Assembly: GCA_008694505.1 (NCBI GenBank)
Contig: VZDJ01000223.1
Location: forward strand, 3,561,350-3,625,349
Reading direction: 5' to 3'
DNA length: 64,000 bases
From: Cyanoderma ruficeps
Lineage: Eukaryota; Chordata; Aves; Passeriformes; Timaliidae
Part shown: one piece after another, positions 11,391 through 23,999 of the stretch
Layout of the letters: each line of letters opens with the position of its first letter
Numbering within the stretch: the stretch's first letter is position 1
The notes under the pieces: model-generated
What the model was told of the DNA's origin: nothing
Seen by the model: the letters and a program-made list of their open reading frames with translations, nothing else
Databases searched by the model: none
Program-made: the position numbers and the translations under genes

Positions 11391-12659
11391 AGCTTGCAGG
11401 GCTTGAGGTCCCTGTGGAGGGCAGCCTGCTCTCCACACTGGCTGCTCACCCAGGAATGCCATCCACAGTATGGCACAGAGTCATTGTGCCCATCATCCAG
11501 GGCTTTGGAGCAGGTGTTCAGCTGTGTCAGCCCCATCTGAACTTTGAGAAGTGCCACTTGTTGGCTGACTCTTGACTCTTCCTGTTCAAACCTTGTGAGT
11601 TCTCTGCTCACACTGGAGAGAGGTCTCTGCTCATCCCATGTCCCTTCAGTCTGACTGTACAGACTCTGTAAAATCTATATCAAAACCTTGCTAAAATCAT
11701 GATAAATATCACTGACACTTCTTCCCTTTCACTGCAGAAGACAATCACTTTATTCTGCTTTGCCCTGATTTATCCAGCCTGCTGTTCCCAGTGACCCTTT
11801 TATGCTTCCTGTGCCTGGAAATTAATTTCATGTAGTTTTATGCCTTCATTTTTCCAGAGATGGAGGTTAGGGTGTCCTGTCTGTGATTACCTACTAAGGT
11901 GCTGTGGATTGCAAATTAAGTAGTTAAATTCCTTAGAGCGTGCTTTTTCTCTCATCCCTTTTCTAAAGAAAGATTATCCAAAATCAATTTAGTCTCTCTT
12001 CCTTAGGTCATCAGATGTTAATTCCGTTCACTCACTGCCGCCATAAATCAAGTTTCGAACAGTAGTCTGGCTGTTAAATGATATATATCTTGATAGGAGA
12101 GATTCTATGATCTGCTCAGCTCCTCAATTCAAAGGTATTTTAAATACCAAGTGAAAGAATGAGACACTGGGCGAGAAATGGTGACAATCTGTAGTTTGGA
12201 ATGTTAACACCACTTGTTTTGGCAGCAGTACTGCTCGTAAAACAATAAGATCCATATGGGTGCTAATTTTCCCAATTTTGAGTAATAAATACAACCTCTT
12301 TATGGTTTAAGTAATGATATTACTCAATACCACTGCAGGGTCCAGTAGATGGTTTCATGATGAGGTAATAAATAGCGATTTTGGAGAGCTGATTTATTTG
12401 TGTTTTTCTTTTATGTGGTTTCTGATGGGGGAAGAAGAAATCCCAGAGCCAGTGCAGAGCCTTGCCCTCTCCTGTAGCTGACATACTTTGGCTGAAGATA
12501 TGTCAGCTGAGAAATATGAGCCCATCCATACAGCTCCGCACGCTCCCACATTAAAGTATTATAAAGGAACCTTCAAGTGGAAAACCAGTAACAAATTGCA
12601 GCTGAGATGCTTATGGCAAATTGCACTGCCCTGCTCTGCCTGTTCCACCGCACGCTGCT

Positions 12660-13470
12660 TTAGCCAGGGAGAAAAATGGGAGCCTGCTCTGGTTTTCCTG
12701 TGTTCCACAGACAGGAGCTGCGAGGGGGAGCAGCCCCAGGCCCCCGCGGTGGGTTCTCTGTGAGGCTGGGATGATATTGCTGGCAGGGACACAGGCTCGA
12801 GTGTTTCACCAGTAAAATCTCTGCAGCTGTTTTTCCCCTCTGGCGTCTGTAGCAACTCCTCAAAGTCTTTGCTGCCTCAGAAGTATGGAATTTGCTGTCC
12901 CATCCCATGGAGGGGCGGCCAAATGCTGTGTGCTCTTTGAGGCCTGCTCCCGCCCCAGTGCCATGCCCGGTGTGTGCTCCCAGCTCCAGGAGGATCAGAT
13001 CCACCCACTCCGAGCTGCTCCAGCCCCTTTCCCACAGAGCACCCCACACGGGTTGGGCTGGGCTTTGTCCCCTGAGCCCTGAGTGACAGAGAGGTGCCAG
13101 CAAAGGGCTCCTGACCGGGTTCTGTGGGGTGTACAAGCCAGGGAGATGGGCTAGCACAGTGCAGGGCCAGAAATCTGCTGGACCTGGGTGGTGCAGGCTA
13201 TGGGGCACTGGGCTCTGGGACCTCCTGCAGGAATCCAGCTCAGGAGAGCCCATTTCCCATCCCCACTCTGAACTGGGAGCTCTCAGGCAGGAGCAGCTGC
13301 CCTGGCACAGCCCTGCAGAGCCCACGTGGGCCTTGGTATCGCTCCACACTTCCCATCCTGATTCATTATCTCTTGTCTTTTCTGCTGCCGTTTGGTGTTT
13401 CTGTTTTCCCTCACACCCAGATAAGAGCAGGGGTTTTAGGTTCTGCATTTGGGGATATTTGAGATAGAGA
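12660..13470. other. GC-rich intronic patch with long chance open frames
   Basis: The base composition rises well above its neighbours, with many CCC/GGG words and few stop codons in any frame. Because of this the minus strand is open for 287 codons (12660-13523), and two overlapping plus-strand frames of about 112 codons occur at 13124-13467. None of the translations shows a domain, signal peptide or family that I recognise, and amino acid content is biased to Ser, Pro, Gly and Trp as expected from GC-rich non-coding DNA. I do not call a gene here. Confidence 0.55.
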
Positions 13471-15015
13471 AAACACTGTGAGTCCTCAGCTGAGGGCTGT
13501 GGGCTTGTGCTGGCCTCAGACATTTGAGCTCACAGAAGATATGGTCACTGTGCATACCTTCTCTCCAATTTGTGTTTTTCTTTTTGAAAATCTTTTTTTT
13601 TTTTAAGAAACAATTAGAAATAAAATCCATTACTTTAAAGTACAGTGATTATTTTCAGTATGGAGTCAGACAGCAGAGCTGTTCCTCGGCCCAGTCACCT
13701 TTGAAGAAATGATTGTCACCTTACCTGAACAGAAACTGTTTCTTCATTCGAACGAGTGGCAGAGACTGTGACAGTGATTTAAGGTCTTTAGTGTTGATTT
13801 CATGCAAGAAAATATTTTTCACAGTATGACTTTAAAGTAGACTTTTTTCCCCCAATTACTCTACATGTTGGCAGCAAATTAGCTTTGAGGGAATATTGTG
13901 CACATCATAGTTCTCTGTTGATGTACTGGGGAGTCATTTTTGGATCTTTTAGCTCAGTCAGACCAATGACTGACGTTGTTCATGTCTTCCCTTTCTGTGG
14001 ATTTGAAAGACTTCCTTTTGACAGGGAGGGTGAGATGGAAAAAAAGCAGCCAAAGTACAAGAAATGATTGGCAAAGTGATGATATCATCGAGTGTTCAAA
14101 GACTCTGCAAATTGAAGCTTATTAAGCTGACATTTTGTCTTCTATTCAGCACTAATTGGAATCATGCCTGGGTGCATGATGTGGAAGGTTCTTAATGCCT
14201 GAGTGTTTATCATGACAAAATGACAGGAATCGATGTCAGGGGTGCTGTAGATTTCTGTTTAATGGAGAAAACAATATATTTCAAACTGCAATTACATATC
14301 TCAGAGTCATTGGTATTCATGTGTCTGCAAGTCCTCCTAAAATATCGCAAATAAGAAAACTTTCCTTTTGACCCCTGAAATATTGGCCTGTTCATGAATA
14401 TTCCCTTTTTAGGTTTTAGAGTTACTCTTCAGAGTTCATAAAATCATCACTAAGGTAAGTTTAAAGGAAAAAAAAGGCAAAAAAAAAAGGGACAAAACCC
14501 TCTGACACGGTGTTTTCACTTGAAATAGATGTAAAAATCCCATGAAGAGTGAACTCCATCTTCCACACGGGTGATAGAATTCTTCTAAAGTTGTCTCTGA
14601 CAGCTTGAGTTCTTTTGTAGACCGTGCTTTCTGCTGTATTGGCATCTGTAAAATGAATTTAGAAAAGAGAAACAGCAGAGAATGTGATTTTTGGAAAGGC
14701 AGCTGCTGCAAACACAGAGTACACTGGAAGATTTGAAGGAAGCTGCATGTTCTCCTGCTGTATCTGGTATCCTTAGGGATTTCTGGGTTGGAGGGCACCT
14801 GTGTCCTGGCTGGGGTAGCAACAGGACCAGTGTGTTACTCTACATCTTCATCTCGGACCTTATGAAATTCAGATCTTCAATTAAACCTCTAGTTTAATCT
14901 AAAATTAATATTTATTCGGCAGTGGATGAAAACGATAAGCTGGTAGATGACATTGTTTACCTGAATTGCTGTTTTTAAGGGAGTGGGGATTGGTAATTGC
15001 AGAGTAATGTGTTTT

Positions 15016-15092
15016 TAAAAAAACCCAAACAAAACAGAAACAAGCAAAAAGCCCACAAACAAACAAAAGGAAAAACGCCACCCCAAACACAA
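15016..15092. repeat. A-rich low-complexity stretch
   Basis: Mixed runs of A broken by C and G, of the AAACAAAC type, with no element boundaries visible. Confidence 0.7.
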
Positions 15093-15954
15093 ATCAATGG
15101 AGTGTGGATGCTCACAGGAGTTACTGGTCATTAAGTGACTGATCCAGCTGCCTGTGTGTCCCTGTGAACTCCAGTAGTCCTGTAACTAATGAGATGTTGA
15201 CAAGCAGTAGTTTAGGGGCTGCTGGTAATTATTTGTATTGCTGGAATCCTCTCGGGGGTCTGAGTCTATGTCGTGTTAGTGAAAACACGGAACAACAGAC
15301 AGTTCCTGTCCCTGAGAGCTGATACCATAATTGTGCTTGTGGGATGCTGCAAGTGGGGGCAGCAGAAGGTTGGGGACCTGAGCTAAACAAGGTTTATCAG
15401 TTGGTTTCTCTGTAGGTTGGCATGGTTGGAGCAGGGAAGCAGAAGACACAGCACATGAGCTGCCCTCTTTGAGTGCCTCTAATAACGTCAAAAAATGCCC
15501 TTCCATGATTTGTCTGTGGCTCTCAGAGACAGCTGAAGTGTGCTGGCCCCTTGCCATGTCTGCAGTGGCTGCTGCTGTCAAAGGTTCTTGTGTCACTGCA
15601 AGGAAAAGGAAAAGTGTTTGACTGAGGTGGGAGATGAGCACGTGAAGAACATTTTTGTCTGTTCAAAGTTTGGGAACCCCTGGAATGATCCCCATGCTTA
15701 CAGACATGCTGGTTGTTCAACCTACTCAAGTTTAATAATAACTAACTGCAAACCATCTGAAGCTGTGTATTTATTGCATGGATTTCCTCACGGGAAAGCA
15801 AATTTAAAGAATAATTTGTTGCTGTTCCTTTTATCTGTTAGGTGCTGTTTTGGGGGAGTGGAGGGAAGAGGACTCAAGCTGACAATATACCATGGGTAAT
15901 ATTAGATAGAAAATATTCATTTTTTTCCTGCTAAAATCAGTTTGGGATATGTGA

Positions 15955-16003
15955 GGGAGTGTGTTTGTGTATATACGTGTGTCTGAGTGTGTGTATATGT
16001 ATT
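15955..16003. repeat. TG/TA-rich microsatellite-like stretch
   Basis: Imperfect GTGTGT repeats with interspersed TATA. It is simple sequence within the intron. Confidence 0.7.
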
Positions 16004-18611
16004 ATTGCCCTCTAATGGATAGAGCCTGAATGGCTCAGCTTTGTCTGCTTATATGGGGCTTGTAGCAAAACATTATTTTCAGGATGTCTGATATTTCTCA
16101 TTTTAGAAGAACTTTATAATGTTTATTCAGAATTCCGATGCATCTTTCGTGAGTAACTTTCCTTTAGTTTGTGTAATTAATTTAGAATTTCTGTGGAAAG
16201 TCCATCAGCTTAGAGAAACGTCTTGTCTTTGTTCTCTGAAGGTTTATTTCAGCTCAGCCATAACTGCTTGAAATTCAACATTTTATTCTGTAATTTTTAC
16301 CACAGTGCCACAATAATAACTGGATTTTGAACAGATTTCTGTACAGCAATGACATCAATTGGATGTGTAGATCTTGCTCCTTTGTTTTCTTCCATCCAGA
16401 GCATGTCCTTGTCCCAACACCCCTGCTGAGCACCCCGGGTATCCAGGACCTGCCCAACTCCTGAGATGGGGATGGAGGAGGGAATGAGCTCTTCTCTGGT
16501 TGATGCTGGGGGCTGCTCCACCCCATCCTGCTGACCAGCTTCCTGCCTGCTCCCACGTGTCATTTGTTTTCTAGGAAAAGTGGCAAAAGTGTGTAATGTA
16601 ACATTAATATAGACTGAGCATTCAAATCTACATGAGATTCATGATAATAATGATGTAGGTTAGGGTTTGTTTTGCTTTTTAAATAAAGCTGTCTTTGAAG
16701 GTAGCTGTGGAATGAGTCAGGGAGGAAGGCTGCAGGTTAGTTGGGGATGGGATTACAAGTGTCTGTACTGAGAGCTGTCCAATTCTCCATGTTCTTTATA
16801 GTGGAACCCCAACTCCACCATGTTTCTCTCTAGCAGGGCTCTGTTTCCATTCAATAAATACATGTGGAGGAATTCCATTTCAGAATGATGTTTTTTTCTC
16901 TCTGCAGCCATATTCTTTTCCTTTTCCAAGCTTTGCAGTGCTTGTTTTTGCAGCAGGGTTACTGAGCAGTGTTTGGGACATGCAGCAGAACACCCCTGGC
17001 TCACGGCTGCCTTCATCTCCTGCTGCAGATTTGAGGAGCAGTGAGTGTCCAGAGCCACCTCCCTCCCCTCCAGGAGTTTCCTGAGGGGGATGTTACCCAC
17101 AGATTCCTGATGGATTTGGGTTACAACCAGCCAAATATTCCTACTCATGAAATCCTGTCAATATTCAGGGCAGAACAGCAACTCATTTCACAAAGCTCTG
17201 CTACAGCATCTCCAATCTCTGCAGGCTTTTAGCTGAGTCCATCACATTTCTATTTATGATCCAATTACAAGCTGAATGTAGGCTGGAAGAGCAGAAGGAG
17301 CAGCACATTAATCAAATTCCCTTGTAATGACTGTGTTCTCATGTGGGTGATGCTCTGAGGTGTGATACAAGGTAGGGCACACAGTGCTGGCTTTTCCTGT
17401 CCCTGCCCAGGGCTGGGCTGTCCCTGGGCTGTACCTGCTCGGCTTGGCAGGCATCCACAAAAGGCTGTTGTAGTCATGGGAGAGATTTTTCCTGGCAGCA
17501 AAAGAAATTGTCCCTGTGTTTCAGGCTACTACATTTTCCATTCGTGGGGAAAATAGAAAAAAAATTTACATATGTTAAGAGAGAGATGAAGGATGTTGCA
17601 GGAGCATCTTCTCAGCCCAAGATGGGGATTTTATCTGCATTTCTAAATATTGGTGTTTTTCTTCTGAACATGGTGTTTCCTAGCAATATGCTTTTTTCCC
17701 TTGGAAAAGTTATTTTCCGCTTACAATACGTTGGCAGCCATTGTTTGTATTGTTCAGGATCAACCCTAGGATTTTTCTAAATGTTATTTTGATTTGATGA
17801 CTTTGTTCATCAGTGAATTATGAAAGCTGTGATTGTTTAGGGCACAAGAAGGGCACAATGCATTACTGGGTCACATGCTCACTTAATGCATGCACATTGT
17901 GGTGGCAGTAGTAATAGCTCCATTAAAGAACAAAAGGTAGCAACACATAGAAGCTCTGGATCTGGCCAATCCCCTCAAATTACCATAAATATTTGAGCAA
18001 TCTGAATAGTTTTGGACTCTGTAGTAAAGCTTTCCTGTTTTTATCTGGCACTGAAGGAATGTGGAATAAAGTATTCATTTAACAAAGTATAAAAATATGT
18101 GTGCTATGCAGTTATAATCATGTGTCATTAATCAGAAAATACTGCAGAAACTCTGACAAATTAAAAACACAAGGATGTGTCTGCAAGGGCTTTTTCAGTC
18201 ATTAAAAAGCTGCTTCACCTCTCAGGCAAACTATTTAATGGCAACTCCTTGCTCAGTGTACTGACATCTTCAAAGGCTCTGACATCTGTCGGCCTTTGAA
18301 CTACCATTAAAAAATATTATCCCATTTCCATTCTTTTATGCCCATTTTTTTAATTATAGTCCTTCTTTCAAGTTAGGAACATGGTTGGTTTAAATGATGC
18401 TGTCCTTTCGTTTTCAGCCACCCAGCTGCGGTTTGAATAAATTGATGTAGAATCAAAGGCGGGACTTTAAAGGGAAAAGGTTTGATGGACTTGGACTCCG
18501 AACCAGATGAGGTTTTATGATGAAAAGGGTTTAATCCCAGCACAGGCATCGCTTCTATCAGTCGAGCAGTACAAAGCGATTCATATATATAGGTTCACGA
18601 GAAATGATCTA

Positions 18612-18629
18612 TTTTTTTTTTTTTTTTTT
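18612..18629. repeat. Poly-T tract
   Basis: A run of 18 T, followed by AAACAGCACAG. The flanks (18400-18800) are unique with some CpG and include a TCF/LEF-like word (ATCAAAGG at 18454-18461). Confidence 0.85.
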
Positions 18630-21600
18630 AAACAGCACAGATCTCTTCAGGACTTGCAAATGTGGCATTAGCTAATATTCAGAGAGCTGATTTCCTTTCA
18701 TCCACCAGAAGCTTATGATTATAGTACAGTTCTCGAATTGGAAATGAGAGCTGCAACACAGATTTAAAGCTCTGCTGTCTGATTTGTATTCAATATACAT
18801 GTCACTGCGGGACAAGCCAGTCTAGGCCGAGCTGGTTCAATGAAGGGAAAAACAGTTTCAGCATCAGAAATTCTTGGGGGGGTGGGTGGGAAAGGTACCA
18901 ATTAATTCTTACCTGCTCTACCTGAGTATTGTGTGGGATACTTAGTGGATTACTCTCATTGCTGAGGCTGAGCAAACAAACCCTTGTGATAAGGTTTCTT
19001 TGGCATCTCTGGCATCAGAGGCTTGGAGGGAATACACGGGATTAATCAGTAATGGCTCCTAAAGCAGCCATTTATATGGAAGGCAATGTTTGTTTTTCTG
19101 TGCCTGAGTTTCAAGGAGGTTTAGCAGAGACAGCCCTGCTACTCCTTTATAGCAGTAGCCTTCATTAATGTGATAATTAGGCCTGTGTGTGGGGAAAGCC
19201 AAAATCTGTGTCTCACAAGTGCATCAGAAGCCATTTGTCAAAACTACCACCTCAAGGTATCCAAGAAACAATCTCTCTGCTAGTTCCCTGATCTTTGTGT
19301 TAGTAAAAATGTACTGCAAAGTCGTAGTTCCTTATTTATTTTCACAGAATGAGATTGTGTCCTTCAAAACGGTGATGCTTTCCAGAGAAGGAAAGCAGCA
19401 GGTTTCAAAAGTCTGCAAATTCTTTCCCCTTAGAAGGCTGATACACAGAAAGGATCCAGCTCCATTTGGTGCTCTGCCTCCAGTCAAGAGTTTCTCCTTC
19501 AAACCCTTCCCACAGCTGTTCCCTGCCAGAATATTCAATTTAGGAGTAGTACACTTTTCCTGATTTCTTAGTGCAATGTTGAGGTTGTGTTTTGGGGTTT
19601 GGTGTTTTTTTTTTTGAGACAGCAGTAAATATAAACATGGGCCTTTCTAAATGGGTTATTTTATTTGACTATTTCATAGAGTCTACATGTTTAGTATGTA
19701 TTTAGACTTTTATGTTTAAACTGTGTATTAATATTTATTCAGAGTACAGTAGATCCAAAACAGTTGCATAAATAAATCTGAAGAAATTCCTGCCCCAGGA
19801 TGCTGTGGCCTATTTGTCATTCAGAAAACAAAGTGGCATCATCTGAATTCAAGGGCAAACTGAGAAGGCTGAAAAGGACAGAGATCAACAGAAAGGTGCC
19901 AGAGGAAGATACTGAGCCAAAAACCCTCTCAATTTCAAGAGAAGAAATGTTAGGCACAGTTCTCATTTATTTTGAACAGATCATCCTGTGGTTGATGTCA
20001 CCTTTCTGAGCTGGTAGCTGTGGAGCAGGAGGCTTCCAAAAGGTGTCTGAACTCAGGAGAGCCCCTGTGGAGGCGATGGGAACTGTGCAACCAGCACTGG
20101 AGGGTGAAGGTGCAGAGAGGGAGACTTGAACCAGCATGAGCTGCATGTGTGTGGCATCACCTGGTGCCCTGAACTGCAGCCTAATGACACCTGAGTTGGT
20201 TAAAGACCACCTTCTCTAGGATTTTCCTCCTCAGATGGAGATGACACATTTATGTGTTTTATATCAGGATTGTCTCTAGACACAGACTGCTAGAATGTGC
20301 TCCTTCCAATGAGAAACTGATTTGAACAGAAGAAAGGCAAAAGTTGGACCTGTGTGTGTAATTCTTCATCTTACTTGTGTAAGCAGCTGATGTGAGGATG
20401 GGAATTTACCACAACTGACTAACAGGAACACTGCAGCTGTTGTTGCTGCCGTGCAGAAATGAGGGATCTGTGCAGTCAGAGGCTGATTATTTCTCTCAAA
20501 TCTAAACCTGTGAGTGATACAACTTTTATTTCTGGAGCTGCTGCATTTCAGGATTCCTGCTCACACATATTGCAAGTCATGAGGCTGAGAACAAGGACTT
20601 CACGTTTGGTTAAAGACTGTCACCTTCCCTGTAGCAGTGTGACATCCGAAATGAGAGAGAGGTTCCTGCTGCTTGGCATCCTTGAGCAGAGCAGAATAGG
20701 GCAGGTGGTGTGTTGAAATCCTCTGTTATTGGCCCAGAGAGTGACAGCACTGGGTTCCTTAGTTGGCTTCTTGTGATTATGGTGGAAACTTTCTCTTTTT
20801 TCCCTCAGTAACAGTGAGGGCAGACTTGGACAGAGGTGTGAGCCGGGAGCGTTCCTCAGGGTGGGTTGAGATGGTCCTGGCAGAGGCCTGAGCAGGAGCT
20901 GCTGTCCAAAGTGGCTTTTCTACAAGTATGAACTTCAGAAATTAAAGGTGGCAGATGTTTCATGCATGGACAGCTGATTTCTGAGGCTTTTTATCTGCAT
21001 CTTGTCTTTGGGTTGTGCTGTCAGGTTTTGTGTCCGATGCCATTTCTGTTACAGTCGTCGTGAACCCCTTATGGGATGTGTGAGGTAAAACTTGGGAATA
21101 TTCAAAAGTTGTGTGTTTTGAGCAACAAATGCATCCAAAATAAAAGTGTGTGATGCACTTCTAGGTGGGTTTTTTTGAGGCATGGGGTTGTTTTGGCTCT
21201 TTTACTTACAGTGAAATCTTTTCTATAGTTGACAAGCTAAGACATTCTCATAGACAATGCAGCATGTTCCTTTTCTGGGGACAAATTGGGAATTATAATT
21301 GTCATGGTTTGGGGGAAGTAATTTTGCTGCCTCATAGAGATGAATGTGTGTAGTAATCCTTAAATCTGCAATACATAATGTCCGCATTTAAATCAGCATT
21401 ACACATTGTTCTGGAAATGTTAATGCTTTTAAATTTAATGTGTGTAAAATTTAAATGCAAATGTTTTTAAAAGCTTTGACTTAGGGGATGCTGGACATGA
21501 GGTGCTCTGAGATTGACAGGTAGTTCTTTCCAGGCCACTGCAGAGATCTTTAGGCTCAGTTTCTGGATTCCACTGCAGGAAATTCCTATCCTTCCTTAAA

Positions 21601-23979
21601 TATCAGTAGCTTTTCCTCACTTTCAGAACAAACCGATGTTATTTCAGAACTGAAAATATCTTTAACATGTATCTGAGGGGAATATTTTCCTTTCAAATCC
21701 TGAAGTGCAGAAATGAAAGTTCTTCATAAAGGAAAACAGGGAAGATGTTTGGTGTCATTTGCATCAATCATCATTAGGGATGGATTGTTGTGCATTGTAC
21801 AATGCAGAAAACCTGGTGTTAACATGCAGATTTTAATTTATTTCTTTAGCCACTCTGCATTTTATTTATGTTTTGCTCTCACCAGTTGTTATAGGGAATC
21901 ACTGCATTAAACAGGTATTTATGGCTGATTTATTTTCTTATCTCCATCATATTTAAGTTCCATTAATGTAGTTATGTAGGTTGTTATGTGCCCATTTGAG
22001 TGTCTCCATTAATATTCTGGGTAGAAAGGCAGAAGGAAATTAGTCCTTTCCTGGCAGGTCCCTTAGCAGGTTTTTTTCGTATCATTTTGTTTGTACAAGG
22101 AAGAATACAAAGGTAAACATTCCTTTCATCAGATAAAAGGAGAGGAGAAAGAAGGCAGAATTTTTAATTTTTCTCTCACTAATCTGTTTCAAAGCAAATG
22201 CAGTAAATCAGGGAAGGAGAAACTGCTCTGGGTCGGTCTCCAAGGCAAGAGGGCCAAGTCTGTTACAGGTCTTAGAACAGTGTAATGGAAAATGTATTTA
22301 CATTTATCTCGATTTCAACTCGGTGAGTAATCCTTTGGCTCACCAGTTCTCTGCATTGTTTTGTTACACGTGTAAGCTCAAGGTTCTTCTCTTGGACTAA
22401 AACTCATTTTGTTGGGAAGGCAGTGACAATAACCAACCTAGATGAAGTTCTGCTTCCTGGCTGCTGTTAACTAAATTGGAATCAAATGTACTTATGTAAA
22501 TTAAGAAATGGAAATAAGCTCTGTTAATTTTAAGCTCTTTGTGGAGCTGTTCAAATGGATGTCTGATTTTCTTTCTTCCCCCCTCTCTTTTTTTTTTTTA
22601 AGCCCAGTTTGTAGCTTAAGTGCCATTTACATTAACTGGGATTTAGGCAGCTGACTGGCTTCTGTAAAAGTCCAGATCTACTTCAGTGCACTTCTTTTGG
22701 GAAAAAAAAAACCCATCAAAATTTGTGTTTTGCTTAATGCCATGTCACAGCAGAGCTCAAAAATGTGCTGCCCCTTTCTAAGATGTAGAAACCAGAGTGA
22801 GGCCAATATTTTCAATGTAATTTTCCCTACTGTTTTTTTTTATCTGTGTGTTGCTTGTTTCTTTTCAGCCTTCAGAAATACCTGGCAGAGTCAGTGAACA
22901 GTTTGGGGGTTGAATTACCTTTTAACTGTTGACTAAGCATATTTATTTATAGGACTGGCACAGGCAGACTCATTTTTCCTTAATTTCATTGGAAGTGGAG
23001 CTGAGCAGAAGGTAACTATTGTTCTTTGTGAGTCAACACTTCCACTGTGTTTCAGGAAATGCTAAGCAGGATTAGACAAGACAGAGCAAATACATTGCTG
23101 AAAAGTAAAAATCTCTTTTTGAGGGGTGCTGGACCTTGCTTGGGATGATGTTCCGTGCAGGAGTTGTGGTGAGGGGGGTGTTTGGATACCAGAGGTGAGT
23201 GGTGTTTCCCTCCAGCAGCACTGTACAGGTAGGGTGGTGTCAAACCACTCCCCACACCAAGGTGAGACCCTGGTAGATACAAGATAAGCAGGGTTAGTAG
23301 GAATAAACTTTTATCAGATTCATAAATGTTCAGAGGCATTTTTCAGAGCGTGCACAGTGCTGAAATAGCCCAAGTAAAGAATCTTACCAAGGAGGTTTGA
23401 CCTTTAAAAGCAGCTTAATGCTGTTAAAATGAATGAGATGAATATGGAAGTTAGCAGCTCAGCACCTCCCTTTACAAATCCCAGGGGATATTTTCAAGAG
23501 AGATGTCAGAGGGACATGTGCAGAGGTGAGAGGAGTTGAGGTTGTGTGGGATGGAGTTGAGAGACCTTTGCATAAATCCTGGAACGTGGGGATTGAGATC
23601 TGACCCTGCTGACCTGCACATGTTTCACCCTTACTTGTCACCTGCGCTGCTCCTGCTGAGGGTTTTTCACTGGACATTTCATCTCTCTGAGCCTGAAGAG
23701 CTTCCCCTTGTCTTGTGCTGTGCAGGTGCAGATTTGTGCACCTTTGGTTTGTGTCAGTTTTCCTCCAAGACCTAAACCTGATAATATCCAACCTGATTTA
23801 TAAACTGAGGACATTTCATTTATGAATGTATTAATAACTTCACCCCATCACTTAATGTAGTCACATATAGGATATATATAGAGAGAAATACATATAAATA
23901 GGGTGAATGTGGCTCCTTTTTAAGAAGCTCTCCAATAGAACCAACATTCTGGAGAGAATTTTTTTCCCCTCAAGAATGA

Positions 23980-23999
23980 GTGCACACTTCAGTGTGCAC
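23980..23999. repeat. Perfect 9-bp inverted repeat, 2-base spacer
   Basis: GTGCACACT, then TC, then AGTGTGCAC. The two arms are exact reverse complements. It could form a cruciform or be a dimeric protein site. No neighbour gives it a role. Confidence 0.75.

Noticed and set aside
11400..11640. Extension of the CR1 copy to about 11640
   Set aside because: Wording no longer resembles CR1 clearly, so the element was ended near 11390.
12095..12120. 'attctatgat' as a CR1 terminus
   Set aside because: A single short match without CR1 sequence before it.
12660..13523. Open frame of 287 codons on the minus strand as a gene
   Set aside because: Lies in a GC-rich stop-poor patch with open frames on both strands and no family resemblance. 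Kept as an observation only.
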